Shown: positions 25,307 through 34,517, counted from the first letter of the stretch. The stretch: DNA of 64,000 nt from Streptomyces lichenis (GCF_023218175.1 NZ_JALPTH010000017.1:104400-168399), one strand, 5' to 3'. Notes: a model not told the origin generated them from the letters alone. Numbers and translations are program-made.

Positions 25307-26569
25307 GTGAACAAGGACGACGAGAGCGGCGGGCACCCCCGCCCGCGGTCCGACTCCACGGCGGAACACAACCCCGGTGACCAGCCCCAGGGCGGCGGGA
25401 AGCCGCGGCGGGCCGGGGAGGGCGGCGGCCTGCTGATGGGCCGCCCCTTCGGCGTGCCGGTCTACGTCGCCCCCAGCTGGTTCCTCGTCGCCGCCCTCAT
25501 CACCTGGGTCTTCGGCGACCAGATCGAGCGCGTCCTGCCCGAACTGGGCAACCTCCGCTACCTCGTCTCCCTCTTCTTCGCGGTCGCCTTCTACGCCTCC
25601 GTGCTGGTCCACGAACTGGCCCACACCATCGCCGCGCTCCGCTTCAAGCTCCCGGTGCGCCGCATCCAGCTCCAGTTCTTCGGCGGCGTCTCCGAGATCG
25701 AGAAGGAGACCGAGACCCCCGGCCGCGAGTTCGTCCTCGCCTTCGTCGGCCCGCTGCTCTCCCTGGTCCTCGCCGGGGTCTTCTACGCCGCCCTCCACGC
25801 GGTCGAGCCCGGCACCGTCCCCGGGGTGCTGGTCGCCGGGCTGATGGTCTCCAACCTGATCGTCGCCGTGTTCAACCTGCTGCCCGGGCTGCCGCTGGAC
25901 GGCGGCCGGATGCTGCGCGCCGTCGTCTGGAAGATCACCGGCAAGCCCATGAGCGGCACCATCGCCGCCGCCTGGATCGGCCGCGCCCTCGCCGTCGCCG
26001 TCCTGATCGGGCTGCCCCTCATCACCCACACCGGGATCCTCGGCAACGACAGCGGCGACATCGGCGGCATGGAGACCGTCACCGACGCCCTGCTCGCCGC
26101 CATCCTCGCCGCGATCATCTGGACCGGCGCCGGCAACAGCCTGCGGATGGCCCGGCTCCGCGAGCACCTGCCCGAGCTGCGCGCCCGCGCGCTGACCCGC
26201 CGCGCCGTCCCGGTCGCCGCCGACACCCCGCTCTCCGAAGGGCTGCGCCGCGCCAACGAGGCCGGCGCCCGCGCCCTCGTGGTGGTCGACGGCCAGGGCG
26301 AGCCCACCGCCATCGTCCGGGAGGCCGCCATCGTCGGCGTCCCCCAGCACCGCCGCCCCTGGGTCGCCGTCGGCGGCCTCGCCCAGGACCTCGCCGAGGG
26401 CATGCGCATCCCCGCCGAGCTCGCCGGCGAACCCCTCCTCGACCGGCTCCGCTCCCACCCCGCCACCGAGTACCTGGTGACCGAGGAGACCGGCGCGGTC
26501 TACGGGGTGCTGTCCACCGCCGACGTCGAGCGCGCCTTCGTCCAGGCGATGGCCCGCAAGTCCGACTGA
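25307..26569 (+). CDS. Site-2 protease (M50 metalloprotease) with CBS domains
   Basis: GTG 25307 follows GAAGGGA; 420 residues. This integral membrane protease has the zinc-binding HELAH (His102, Glu103, His106) and the second-site LPLDGG with Asp198, in the usual transmembrane segments. The last ~120 residues are a CBS-type pair (ARALVVVDGQGEPTAIV and YLVTEETGAVYGVLST), thought to sense nucleotides. Family members cleave membrane-embedded anti-sigma factors or similar targets. It is divergent from the RecB-like gene and upstream of trmI. The substrate is unknown. Confidence 0.93.
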   Translation: MNKDDESGGHPRPRSDSTAEHNPGDQPQGGGKPRRAGEGGGLLMGRPFGVPVYVAPSWFLVAALITWVFGDQIERVLPELGNLRYLVSLFFAVAFYASVLVHELAHTIAALRFKLPVRRIQLQFFGGVSEIEKETETPGREFVLAFVGPLLSLVLAGVFYAALHAVEPGTVPGVLVAGLMVSNLIVAVFNLLPGLPLDGGRMLRAVVWKITGKPMSGTIAAAWIGRALAVAVLIGLPLITHTGILGNDSGDIGGMETVTDALLAAILAAIIWTGAGNSLRMARLREHLPELRARALTRRAVPVAADTPLSEGLRRANEAGARALVVVDGQGEPTAIVREAAIVGVPQHRRPWVAVGGLAQDLAEGMRIPAELAGEPLLDRLRSHPATEYLVTEETGAVYGVLSTADVERAFVQAMARKSD

Positions 26570-26670
26570 GCGGTCGGCCGGAAACCGCCGGAGCACCGGC
26601 GCGGCAGTGGCCGGGCGCGGGCCGCGCGGCAGGGGGCCGGAGGCGGCCGGGAGGGGCCGTCCGCCCTTGA

Positions 26671-26676
26671 TAAGCT
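26671..26676 (+). promoter_or_regulatory. -10 element of trmI (leaderless)
   Basis: TAAGCT ends six bases before ATG 26683 and no Shine-Dalgarno sequence is present, so the message is predicted to start at the AUG. Confidence 0.55.
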
Positions 26677-26682
26677 GCCCGT

Positions 26683-27579
26683 ATGTCCGAACCGACCGGT
26701 GCCGCCCGCCGTCGCGGGCCCTTCAAGGTCGGGGACCAGGTCCAGCTCACCGACCCCAAGGGACGCCACTACACGTTCACGCTCGAAGCCGGGAAGAACT
26801 TCCACACCCACAAGGGGTCCTTCCCGCATGACGAGCTGATCGGCGCCCCCGAGGGCAGTGTTGTCCGAACCACGGGAAACGTCGCCTACCTCGCGCTGCG
26901 CCCCCTGCTCCCCGACTACGTCCTGTCCATGCCCCGCGGCGCCGCCGTGGTCTACCCCAAGGACGCGGGGCAGATCCTGGCCTTCGCCGACATCTTCCCC
27001 GGCGCCCGCGTCGTGGAGGCCGGGGTGGGCTCGGGCTCGCTCAGCAGCTTCCTGCTGCGCGCCATCGGCGACCAGGGCATGCTCCACTCCTACGAGCGCC
27101 GCGAGGACTTCGCCGAGATCGCCAAGGGGAACGTCGAGCGCTACTTCGGCGGCCCCCACCCGGCCTGGCAGCTGACCGTCGGCGACCTCCAGGACAACCT
27201 CGTCGACACCGATGTGGACCGGGTCATCCTGGACATGCTCGCCCCCTGGGAGTGCCTGGAGGCCGTCTCCAAGGCCCTCGTCCCCGGCGGCATCGTCTGC
27301 TGCTACGTGGCCACCACCACCCAGCTCGCCCGGACCGTGGAGTCCATCCGCGAGATCGGCTGCTACGCCGAGCCGCAGCCCTGGGAGTCCATGATCCGCA
27401 ACTGGCACGTGGAGGGCCTGGCGGTACGCCCGGACCACCGCATGATCGGCCACACCGGCTTCCTGGTCACCGCCCGCCGCCTCGCGGACGGCGTCGAGCC
27501 GCCGATGCGCCGCCGACGCCCGGCCAAGGGCGCCTACGGCGAGGACTACGAGGGCCCCAACAGCCAGCCCCGAGGCTGA
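26683..27579 (+). CDS. trmI: tRNA (adenine-58-N1)-methyltransferase TrmI
   Basis: The 298-residue enzyme methylates N1 of A58 in the T loop of tRNAs. The N-terminal domain contains the H-x-H-x-KG signature in NFHTHKGSFPHDELIG. The SAM-binding motif I is VVEAGVGSGSLSSFL at 111-125, and motif IV is ILDMLAPWE. The C-terminal tail is basic and disordered. In mycobacteria and Streptomyces trmI lies just upstream of the proteasome ATPase gene, as it does here apart from a secreted protein and a ferredoxin. It acts as a homotetramer in the cytoplasm. Confidence 0.95.
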   Translation: MSEPTGAARRRGPFKVGDQVQLTDPKGRHYTFTLEAGKNFHTHKGSFPHDELIGAPEGSVVRTTGNVAYLALRPLLPDYVLSMPRGAAVVYPKDAGQILAFADIFPGARVVEAGVGSGSLSSFLLRAIGDQGMLHSYERREDFAEIAKGNVERYFGGPHPAWQLTVGDLQDNLVDTDVDRVILDMLAPWECLEAVSKALVPGGIVCCYVATTTQLARTVESIREIGCYAEPQPWESMIRNWHVEGLAVRPDHRMIGHTGFLVTARRLADGVEPPMRRRRPAKGAYGEDYEGPNSQPRG

Positions 27580-27633
27580 CCCGCCCTCCACAAGGCACCA
27601 AGCCACCCAGGCACCCAGCCGGCAACACCGCGA

Positions 27634-27679
27634 CGCCGCCGCCGAGTTCCCCGACCACCGGGAGAACCCGGCGGCGGCG
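27634..27679 (+). terminator. Hairpin downstream of trmI
   Basis: A 19-base stem with two mismatches (27634-27652 with 27661-27679) and an 8-base loop begins about 55 bases after the trmI stop codon. Confidence 0.7.
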
Positions 27680-27817
27680 CCCTCATGTCCGGGCCGTCGC
27701 CGCCCGCGCCCTGCCGTCCCCGCCATGTCCGGCCGGCGGGCCCGTATGGCACGATGCTGGCCACCTCCCGACCTCCGCCACCCCCTCCGCCTCGCCCGGA
27801 CCCCAGGAGCAGCCCGC

Positions 27818-28444
27818 GTGCCCAGCCCCGCCGCGCCCGCCCACACCCGTACCCGACCGTGGCAGTGGCTCGCCACCCTCGCGGCGACGGCCTCGGTGGT
27901 CGCCGGCGCCGCGCTGCTGGACACCGGGGCGGGCACCGCCACCGCCACCCCGCCGGCCCGTACCCCCGCACCGGCGGCCGCGCCGGCCCCGGGAGCGGCC
28001 TCGGTCCCGTACCCCCTGGACTGCGCCGGCGCCCCCACCACGGTGGTCCGCCGGGCCTCCGGCGACCTCGACGGCGACCGGCGGCCCGAGACGGTCGTCG
28101 AAGTCCGCTGCGCCGCGGGCTCCGGCACCCCGCCGAGCGGGCTGTACGTGCTGGCGGGCGACGGGAAGGGCGGCGCCCGGGTGGTGGCCACCCTGGTGGA
28201 CCCGGCCGAGCGCCTCAGCCTGGGCGCCCTGGGCGCGGACGGCGGCGCGGTCACCGCCGTGCTGCTCGGCTACTCCTCCGCGGACGTGCCCCGGTGCTGC
28301 CCGGACACCCGGGAGACGGTCACCTGGCGCTGGCGGAACGGCGCCTTCCTCCGTACCGGGAAGGACACCGGGACTGCGAGCGGAGCCGGGACACCGGGGG
28401 CCATCCGAGGAGGGCCCACCCCTCCACGTACCCACCGGGCGTGA
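27818..28444 (+). CDS. Secreted hypothetical protein
   Basis: GTG 27818 follows AGGAG at suitable spacing; the 208-residue product has an Arg-containing N-terminus and a hydrophobic stretch (WLATLAATASVVAGAALL) that fits a signal peptide or anchor. A Pro/Ala linker leads to a ~130-residue domain beginning YPLDCAGAPTTVVRRASGDL, with a DLDGDRRPE segment like the calcium-binding loops of FG-GAP repeats. Cysteines at DCAG, VRCAAG and RCCPD may form disulphides outside the cell. I do not recognise the family. It ends convergent with the ferredoxin gene. Confidence 0.75.
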   Translation: MPSPAAPAHTRTRPWQWLATLAATASVVAGAALLDTGAGTATATPPARTPAPAAAPAPGAASVPYPLDCAGAPTTVVRRASGDLDGDRRPETVVEVRCAAGSGTPPSGLYVLAGDGKGGARVVATLVDPAERLSLGALGADGGAVTAVLLGYSSADVPRCCPDTRETVTWRWRNGAFLRTGKDTGTASGAGTPGAIRGGPTPPRTHRA

Positions 28445-28460
28445 CACCGGGTACGACGAC

Positions 28461-28491
28461 GGCCCGCACCCGTGCACCACGGATACGGGCC
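28461..28491. terminator. Possible bidirectional hairpin between the secreted protein and ferredoxin genes
   Basis: GGCCCGCACCCGTG pairs with CACGGATACGGGCC with two mismatches and a 3-base loop, between convergent genes. Confidence 0.5.
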
Positions 28492-28533
28492 GCAGGCCGT
28501 GGCGGAACCCGCCTCAGCGGGGCGCCGGGGCGG

Positions 28534-28845
28534 TCACTCCGCGTCAGGACCGTAGACCTCGACCCTGTCCGAAACGCGCCGTACATGGATGCAGTCGCCG
28601 GGACACTCCTTGGCGGAGTCCACCACGTCCTGGAGCAGCGGCAGCGGCACCGGAGTGGTCGCGCCGGCGTCCTGGAGCAGCTCGTCCCCGGCGCTCTTCA
28701 CATACGCCAGACCGTCGATGTCCAGCTCGAAGACCTCAGGGGCGTACTGCGCGCAGATCCCGTCCCCGGTGCACAGGTCCTGGTCGATCCAGACCTCCAG
28801 CGCCTGGTCGGCGCCCTCGGTCCGAGCGTCCTGCTGCACGGTCAT
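28534..28845 (-). CDS. Single-cluster ferredoxin
   Basis: The 103-residue acidic protein is a small bacterial ferredoxin. The cluster motif is C25-x2-D28-x2-C31 followed by C81-P; Asp28 replaces the second cysteine, so a [3Fe-4S] cluster, or a [4Fe-4S] cluster with an Asp ligand, is expected. Cys85 is an extra cysteine. Ferredoxins of this type in Streptomyces pass electrons to cytochromes P450 or other oxidases; no P450 is in this window. It is divergent from arc, sharing the ~230-base gap. ATG 28845 follows GGGAG. Confidence 0.92.
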   Translation of the reverse strand: MTVQQDARTEGADQALEVWIDQDLCTGDGICAQYAPEVFELDIDGLAYVKSAGDELLQDAGATTPVPLPLLQDVVDSAKECPGDCIHVRRVSDRVEVYGPDAE

Positions 28846-29033
28846 ATCTCCCAGCTCCGTCGGTTAAGTCCGGCCACCCCCGCAGGGTGTTGGCCCACCC
28901 GACGATACAACCGACCGCTTTCGAACGCCGATGGGTGGGTATCCCCCTGGCAGTGAGGGGCAGCGCAAGGGTGAAGATCGGACACTCCCCCGGGTCTTTG
29001 TGATCTAGGGGTTTCAATCATCACCCACCCAGG

Positions 29034-29039
29034 TAGGGT
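29034..29039 (+). promoter_or_regulatory. -10 element of arc
   Basis: TAGGGT lies 38 bases before the arc start codon; a good ribosome-binding site, GGAGGAGGTGAGG, follows at 29062-29074. No clear -35 was seen. Confidence 0.45.
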
Positions 29040-29077
29040 CAGGAAGCGTCCAGCTCCCCTTGGAGGAGGTGAGGACC

Positions 29078-30844
29078 GTGGCAGCCCACGACGACGACAT
29101 CAACCGCGGCATCCGGCCGGGGCGGGGGTCTGAAGACCCCGCCGGTCAGGTTGCCTACCTAGAGCAGGAGATCGCCGTCCTGCGACGCAAGCTCGCCGAC
29201 TCTCCGCGCCACACGAGGATTCTCGAGGAGCGGATCGTCGAGCTGCAGACCAACCTGGCCGGCGTGTCCGCGCAGAACGAACGCCTGGCGAACACGCTCC
29301 GTGAGGCCCGCGACCAGATCGTGGCCCTCAAGGAGGAGGTCGACCGGCTGGCGCAGCCGCCCGCCGGCTTCGGCGTCTTCCTGACCGCGAACGAGGACGG
29401 CACCTGCGACATCTTCACCGGGGGGCGCAAGCTCCGGGTGAACGTGAGCCCCAGCGTCGACCTGGAGGGCCTGCGGCGCGGCCAGGAGGTCATGCTCAAC
29501 GAGGCGCTCAACGTGGTCGAGGCCATGGAGTTCGAGCGGGCCGGGGACATCGTCACCCTCAAGGAGATCCTGGAGGACGGCGAGCGGGCCCTGGTGCTCG
29601 GGCACACCGACGAGGAGCGGGTGGTACGGCTCGCCGAGCCGCTGCTGGACACCACCATCCGCCCCGGAGACGCCCTGCTGCTGGAACCCCGCTCCGGCTA
29701 CGTCTACGAGGTCATCCCCAAGAGCGAGGTCGAGGAGCTCGTCCTCGAAGAGGTCCCGGACGTCGACTACGACAAGATCGGCGGCCTGGGCAACCAGATC
29801 GAGCTGATCCGCGACGCGGTCGAGCTGCCCTACCTCTACCCCGACCTCTTCAAGGAGCACGAGCTGCGGCCGCCCAAGGGCATCCTGCTCTACGGCCCGC
29901 CCGGCTGCGGCAAGACACTGATCGCCAAGGCGGTCGCCAATTCGCTCGCCAAGAAGGTCGCCGAGGTCACCGGCCAGCCCGCGGGGAAGTCGTACTTCCT
30001 CAACATCAAGGGCCCCGAGCTGCTGAACAAGTACGTCGGCGAGACCGAGCGGCACATCCGCCTGGTCTTCCAGCGGGCCCGTGAGAAGGCCTCCGAGGGC
30101 ACCCCCGTCATCGTCTTCTTCGACGAGATGGAGTCCCTCTTCCGCACCCGCGGCTCCGGTGTCAGCTCGGACGTGGAGAACACCATCGTCCCGCAGCTGC
30201 TCGCCGAGATCGACGGTGTCGAGGGCCTGGAGAACGTCATCGTCATCGGCGCCTCCAACCGCGAGGACATGATCGACCCTGCGATCCTGCGCCCCGGCCG
30301 CCTCGATGTGAAGATCAAGATCGAGCGTCCGGACGCCGAGGCCGCCAAGGACATCTTCGCCAAGTACCTGACCTCCTCCCTCCCGCTGCACGCGGACGAC
30401 GTCTCGGAGCACAGCGACTCCAAGCCGGCCGCCGTCCACGCCATGATCCAGTCGGTCGTGGAGCAGATGTACGCCGAGTCCGAGGAGAACCGGTTCCTGG
30501 AGGTCACCTACGCCAACGGTGACAAGGAGGTCCTGTACTTCAAGGACTTCAACTCCGGCGCCATGATCCAGAACATCGTGGACCGGGCGAAGAAGATGGC
30601 CATCAAGGCCTTCCTCGACCACAACCAGAAGGGCCTTCGGGTCTCCCACCTCCTCCAGGCCTGCGTGGACGAGTTCAAGGAGAACGAGGACCTGCCCAAC
30701 ACCACCAACCCGGACGACTGGGCCCGCATCTCCGGAAAGAAGGGCGAGCGGATCGTCTACATCCGCACCCTCGTCACCGGAAAGCAGGGCGCCGACACCG
30801 GTCGCTCCATCGACACGGTCGCCAACACCGGCCAGTACCTGTAG
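29078..30844 (+). CDS. arc: Proteasome-associated AAA ATPase Arc (Mpa)
   Basis: GTG 29078 gives 588 residues, the usual Streptomyces Arc length; an upstream in-frame GTG-like start has no better support. Arc forms a hexameric ring that unfolds pupylated proteins and feeds the 20S core. The N-terminal coiled coil (about 24-92) binds Pup. Two OB domains follow (about 95-230). The AAA module has Walker A GPPGCGKT near 273 and Walker B VIVFFDEME near 344. The C-terminus ends GQYL, the docking tail that opens the PrcA gate. It is followed by a strong hairpin, then dop. Confidence 0.97.
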   Translation: MAAHDDDINRGIRPGRGSEDPAGQVAYLEQEIAVLRRKLADSPRHTRILEERIVELQTNLAGVSAQNERLANTLREARDQIVALKEEVDRLAQPPAGFGVFLTANEDGTCDIFTGGRKLRVNVSPSVDLEGLRRGQEVMLNEALNVVEAMEFERAGDIVTLKEILEDGERALVLGHTDEERVVRLAEPLLDTTIRPGDALLLEPRSGYVYEVIPKSEVEELVLEEVPDVDYDKIGGLGNQIELIRDAVELPYLYPDLFKEHELRPPKGILLYGPPGCGKTLIAKAVANSLAKKVAEVTGQPAGKSYFLNIKGPELLNKYVGETERHIRLVFQRAREKASEGTPVIVFFDEMESLFRTRGSGVSSDVENTIVPQLLAEIDGVEGLENVIVIGASNREDMIDPAILRPGRLDVKIKIERPDAEAAKDIFAKYLTSSLPLHADDVSEHSDSKPAAVHAMIQSVVEQMYAESEENRFLEVTYANGDKEVLYFKDFNSGAMIQNIVDRAKKMAIKAFLDHNQKGLRVSHLLQACVDEFKENEDLPNTTNPDDWARISGKKGERIVYIRTLVTGKQGADTGRSIDTVANTGQYL

Positions 30845-30855
30845 CCAGTCGCCTT

Positions 30856-30918
30856 CCGGCTGCGGGTGCCCCCGACCAGCCCCGCCCCACCGGGCGGGGG
30901 GAGGGCATCCGCAGCCGG
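30856..30918 (+). terminator. Hairpin between arc and dop
   Basis: A 16-base stem (30856-30871 with 30903-30918, one G-U pair) encloses a second hairpin CCCGCCCC/GGGGCGGG. It separates arc from dop. The rest of the 331-base gap carries the dop promoter region and no gene. Confidence 0.8.
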
Positions 30919-31052
30919 TTGGCGTCTACGGGCCCGGTCGGCCCCGGCAGCCGCCGGGACCGGCTCGGCAACCGTCGTGATCAAGCCGCGGCGACCCCGC
31001 CGCACCACCGCACAATGACGCAATCGATCTCCCCACCAGCGCAGAGGCGTTC

Positions 31053-31058
31053 TAGGCT
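31053..31058 (+). promoter_or_regulatory. -10 element upstream of dop
   Basis: TAGGCT would start a transcript near 31065, giving a leader of about 110 bases before ATG 31176. The -35 region is not recognisable. Confidence 0.35.
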
Positions 31059-31175
31059 CGTCCGTACCGCCGGGTCGCGCAGTGCGGGGACGGACACCGC
31101 ACATCGCATCGGAGCACCCAGCGGTACTTGAGCGCCGTTCCCGGCAGGGGAGCGCCGCCGGGCAAGGAGGGCCGC

Positions 31176-32687
31176 ATGACCGTACGGCGAGTAATGGGCA
31201 TCGAGACGGAGTACGGGATCTCCGTCCCCGGCCACCCGAACGCCAATGCCATGCTCACCTCGTCCCAGATCGTCAACGCCTACGCGGCGGCGATGCACCG
31301 GGCGCGCCGCGCCCGCTGGGACTTCGAGGAGGAGAACCCGCTGCGGGACGCCCGCGGCTTCGACCTCGCCCGGGAGGCCGCCGACTCCAGCCAGCTCACC
31401 GACGAGGACATCGGCCTGGCCAACGTCATCCTCACCAACGGCGCCCGGCTCTACGTGGACCACGCCCACCCCGAGTACAGCTCGCCGGAGATCACCAACC
31501 CGCGCGACGCCGTGCTCTGGGACAAGGCCGGCGAGCGGATCATGGCCGAGGCCGCCGAACGGGCCGCCGCCCTGCCCGGCGCCCAGCCGATCCACCTGTA
31601 CAAGAACAACACCGACAACAAGGGCGCGTCCTACGGCACGCACGAGAACTACCTGATGAAGCGGGAGACCCCGTTCTCGGACATCGTGCGCCACCTCACC
31701 CCGTTCTTCGTCTCCCGGCAGGTCGTCACCGGCGCCGGGCGGGTCGGCATCGGCCAGGACGGCCGCGAGCACGGCTTCCAGATCAGCCAGCGCGCCGACT
31801 ACTTCGAGGTCGAGGTCGGCCTGGAGACCACCCTCAAGCGGCCCATCATCAACACCCGCGACGAACCGCACGCCGACGCCGAGAAGTACCGCCGCCTCCA
31901 TGTGATCATCGGCGACGCCAACCTCTCGGAGATCTCCACCTACCTCAAGCTGGGCACCACCGCCCTGGTGCTGTCCATGATCGAGGACGGCTTCGTCACC
32001 GTCGACCTCGCCGTCGACCAGCCGGTACGCACCCTCCACCAGGTCTCCCACGACCCGTCCCTCCAGTACCTGATCACCCTGCGCAACGGCCGCACCCTCA
32101 CCGCGGTGCAGCTCCAGATGGAGTACTGCGAGCTGGCCCGCAAGTACGTGGAGAACCGGTTCGGCGCCGACGCCGACGCGCAGACCCTGGACGTACTGGA
32201 CCGCTGGGAGGACACCCTGCGGCGGCTGGAGACCGACCCGATGAGCCTCAGCAGCGAGCTGGACTGGGTCGCCAAGCGCGAGCTCATGGAGGGCTACCGG
32301 CGCCGGGACGACCTGGACTGGGACGCGGCCCGGCTGCACCTGGTCGACCTCCAGTACGCCGACGTACGCCCCGACAAGGGCCTGTACAACCGGCTGGCGG
32401 CCCGCGGGCGGATCAAACGGCTGCTCACCGAGGACGAGGTCGAGCGGGCCCGCACCCACCCTCCGGAGGACACCCGCGCCTACTTCCGCGGCCGCTGCCT
32501 GGAGCAGTACGCCGACGATGTCGCCGCTGCCTCCTGGGACTCGGTGATCTTCGACCTGCCGGGCCGGGACTCGCTCCAGCGGGTGCCCACCCTGGAACCG
32601 CTGCGCGGGACGAAGGAGCACGTCAAGGACCTGCTGGACCGGTGCCGCAGCGCCGAGGAGCTGGTCCGCGTACTCTCCGGCAACTGA
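31176..32687 (+). CDS. dop: Pup deamidase/depupylase Dop
   Basis: ATG 31176 follows AAGGAGGG; 503 residues. Dop converts the C-terminal Gln of Pup to Glu and also removes Pup from substrates. It shares the carboxylate-amine ligase fold with PafA. Catalytic residues are in GIETEYG (Glu10) and LYVDHAHPEY (Asp95). The segment about 50-85, absent from PafA, is the Dop loop. NNTDNKGASYGTHENYL and INTRDEPHADAEKYRRLHVI (quoted in part) are shared with PafA. Because Pup here ends in Gln, Dop activity is needed for pupylation. Confidence 0.97.
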   Translation: MTVRRVMGIETEYGISVPGHPNANAMLTSSQIVNAYAAAMHRARRARWDFEEENPLRDARGFDLAREAADSSQLTDEDIGLANVILTNGARLYVDHAHPEYSSPEITNPRDAVLWDKAGERIMAEAAERAAALPGAQPIHLYKNNTDNKGASYGTHENYLMKRETPFSDIVRHLTPFFVSRQVVTGAGRVGIGQDGREHGFQISQRADYFEVEVGLETTLKRPIINTRDEPHADAEKYRRLHVIIGDANLSEISTYLKLGTTALVLSMIEDGFVTVDLAVDQPVRTLHQVSHDPSLQYLITLRNGRTLTAVQLQMEYCELARKYVENRFGADADAQTLDVLDRWEDTLRRLETDPMSLSSELDWVAKRELMEGYRRRDDLDWDAARLHLVDLQYADVRPDKGLYNRLAARGRIKRLLTEDEVERARTHPPEDTRAYFRGRCLEQYADDVAAASWDSVIFDLPGRDSLQRVPTLEPLRGTKEHVKDLLDRCRSAEELVRVLSGN

Positions 32688-32698
32688 GCCGGAGGCGT

Positions 32699-32747
32699 TT
32701 CCCGGCCGGCACCGGCCGGAGGGTGCAAACGGCCCCCCGGCCGGGAA
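32699..32747 (+). terminator. Hairpin between dop and pup
   Basis: An 11-base stem TTCCCGGCCGG / CCGGCCGGGAA encloses a smaller self-complementary CCGGCCGG segment. A separate TAGGGT -10 for pup follows at 32831-32836, so pup may be transcribed on its own. Confidence 0.65.
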
Positions 32748-32886
32748 TCATGACCATGGCCCCCGGGCGCCGGGATCCTCGCCGAGGAAACCGGTCAAGG
32801 AAACCGGGGGCCGTTGTCGGACCCTCCTTGTAGGGTCTGATCTTGAAGGACCGAACCAAGCGGGCATACCGAGCGGGGTGAGGGAT

Positions 32887-33105
32887 ATGGCGACCAAGGA
32901 CACCGGCGGCGGTCAGCAGAAGGCCACACGTTCCACCGAGGAGACCGAGGAGCAGACGCAGGACGCGCAGGCCTCCGAGGACCTCAAGGAGCGCCAGGAG
33001 AAGCTCTCCGACGACGTCGATTCCGTCCTGGACGAGATCGACGACGTCCTGGAGGAGAACGCCGAGGACTTCGTGCGCTCCTTCGTGCAGAAGGGCGGGC
33101 AGTAG
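32887..33105 (+). CDS. pup: Prokaryotic ubiquitin-like protein Pup
   Basis: The 72-residue protein (ATG 32887, after GGGGTGAGGG) is the tag attached to lysines of proteasome substrates. It is intrinsically disordered and acidic. The segment LKERQEKLSDDVDSVLDEID (residues ~35-55) is the part that becomes helical on binding the Arc coiled coil. The C-terminus is QKGGQ, so the final Gln must be deamidated by Dop before PafA ligates it. A GTG nine bases upstream would add three residues and is less likely. Confidence 0.97.
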   Translation: MATKDTGGGQQKATRSTEETEEQTQDAQASEDLKERQEKLSDDVDSVLDEIDDVLEENAEDFVRSFVQKGGQ

Positions 33106-33186
33106 CCCGCGGCGCAGGCCCGCCGCAAGCCCGTCCGCGCGGCCGGGCGCAGGCCCGTCCGCACGGGCGGGCGGCACCCGTCCCCG

Positions 33187-33363
33187 GTCCGCAGAGGCTG
33201 GTAGGCGCCCGTCCGCAGGGACTGGGCAGGCGCCTGTCCGCGGAAGCGGGTGGGCACATGCCCGCGGAAGCGGGTGGACGCCTGTCCGCAGGGGCCGGTG
33301 GGCGCCTGTCCGCAGGATTGGGTAGGCGCTTGTCCGCAGGAGCGGGTGGACGCCTGTCCTCAT
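33187..33363. repeat. 24-base tandem repeat between pup and prcB
   Basis: Seven units start at 33187, 33211, 33236, 33260, 33284, 33308 and 33332, with a partial one at 33356. The period is 24 bases (one unit has 25). The consensus is GTCCGCAGG, then ~7 variable bases, then GGTGGACGCCT. More degenerate copies lie upstream from ~33130. Because 24 is divisible by 3, open frames run through, but their repeats lack a ribosome-binding site and are treated as non-coding. The remainder of 33106-33601 holds no recognisable gene. Confidence 0.9.
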
Positions 33364-33601
33364 CTGCGCAGGCGGTATCCCGTCCGCGGAGGGGAGGGGC
33401 GCCCGTCCCGGAGGGCCGGAGTCGATCCGCCCCTCGGACGGGCGGCGGCCGCGCCCCCGCCGCCCTGCTGCCGGCGGTCAAAGCCGCCGGCACCAGGACG
33501 GATGAGCGGCAGCAGCACGGGTAAGGTCCCGTGCACAGCACGCATGATCGGCCCGACCGCCGCGGTGCGGCGGGCCGCCGCCTCTTTTTGGAAGGAAACG
33601 C

Positions 33602-34450
33602 GTGGAAGCCAACCCTCGTAGCACCGGGCGTCTGCCGGCGGCCTTCCTGACGCCCGGCTCCTCGTCCTTCATGGACTTCCTGTCCGACCACTCGCCGGAG
33701 CTGCTGCCCGGCAAGCGCACCCTGCCGCCGGTGCAGGGCGCCATCGAGGCCCCGCACGGCACGACGATCGTGGCCGCCTCCTTCCCCGGCGGCGTGGTGC
33801 TCGCCGGCGACCGGCGCGCCACCATGGGCAACATGATCGCCCAGCGCGACATCGAGAAGGTCTTCCCCGCCGACGAGTACTCCGCGGTCGGCATCGCCGG
33901 CACCGCCGGCCTCGCGGTGGAGATGGTCAAGCTCTTCCAGCTGGAGCTGGAGCACTTCGAGAAGGTCGAGGGCGTCCAGCTCTCCCTGGAGGGCAAGGCC
34001 AACCGCCTCTCCACCATGATCCGCGGCAACCTCGGCATGGCCATGCAGGGCCTGGCCGTCGTCCCGCTCTTCGCCGGCTACGACGTGGACCGCGACAAGG
34101 GCCGCATCTTCAGCTACGACGTCACCGGCGGCCGCTCCGAGGAGCAGCAGGGGTACGCGGCCACCGGATCCGGCTCCATCTTCGCCCGCGGCTCCCTGAA
34201 GAAGCTCTACCGCGAGGACCTCACCGAGGAGCAGGTGATCACCGCCGTCGTCCAGGCGCTCTACGACGCCGCCGACGACGACTCGGCCACCGGCGGCCCC
34301 GACGTGGCCCGCCGGATCTACCCCATCGTCACCGTGATCACCGAGGACGGCTTCCGCCGCCTCACCGACGCCGAGTCCTCCGAGATCGCCCGCTCCATCC
34401 TGGAGCGCCGCCTCGCCGAGCCGGACGGCCCGCGCGCCGCACTGCTGTGA
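33602..34450 (+). CDS. prcB: Proteasome beta subunit PrcB
   Basis: GTG 33602 follows GGAAGGAAACGC; 282 residues. PrcB forms the proteolytic rings of the 20S core. A 53-residue propeptide ends in APHG and is cleaved autocatalytically to expose Thr54 (TTIVAASFPGGVVLAGDRRAT, quoted in part), the N-terminal nucleophile. The catalytic lysine and aspartate lie in the following segment (GDRRAT; IEKVF). The C-terminal part has the expected helices. It lies 67 bases upstream of prcA, which has its own AAAGGAAC ribosome-binding site, so the two are co-transcribed. Confidence 0.97.
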   Translation: MEANPRSTGRLPAAFLTPGSSSFMDFLSDHSPELLPGKRTLPPVQGAIEAPHGTTIVAASFPGGVVLAGDRRATMGNMIAQRDIEKVFPADEYSAVGIAGTAGLAVEMVKLFQLELEHFEKVEGVQLSLEGKANRLSTMIRGNLGMAMQGLAVVPLFAGYDVDRDKGRIFSYDVTGGRSEEQQGYAATGSGSIFARGSLKKLYREDLTEEQVITAVVQALYDAADDDSATGGPDVARRIYPIVTVITEDGFRRLTDAESSEIARSILERRLAEPDGPRAALL

Positions 34451-34517
34451 CGTTCCCGCAACCGCCACTGCGCGGTGCGCCCGCTCCCACGCCCCTGAAG
34501 AAAGGAACGGACAGCCG

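Noticed and set aside
33187..33363. The 24-base repeat as a CRISPR array
   Set aside because: The units are contiguous without unique spacers, are degenerate, and no cas gene is present.
33258..33524. An 88-residue repeat protein between pup and prcB
   Set aside because: The AGAGGRLS-type repeats follow from the 24-base DNA period, and no start signal is present.
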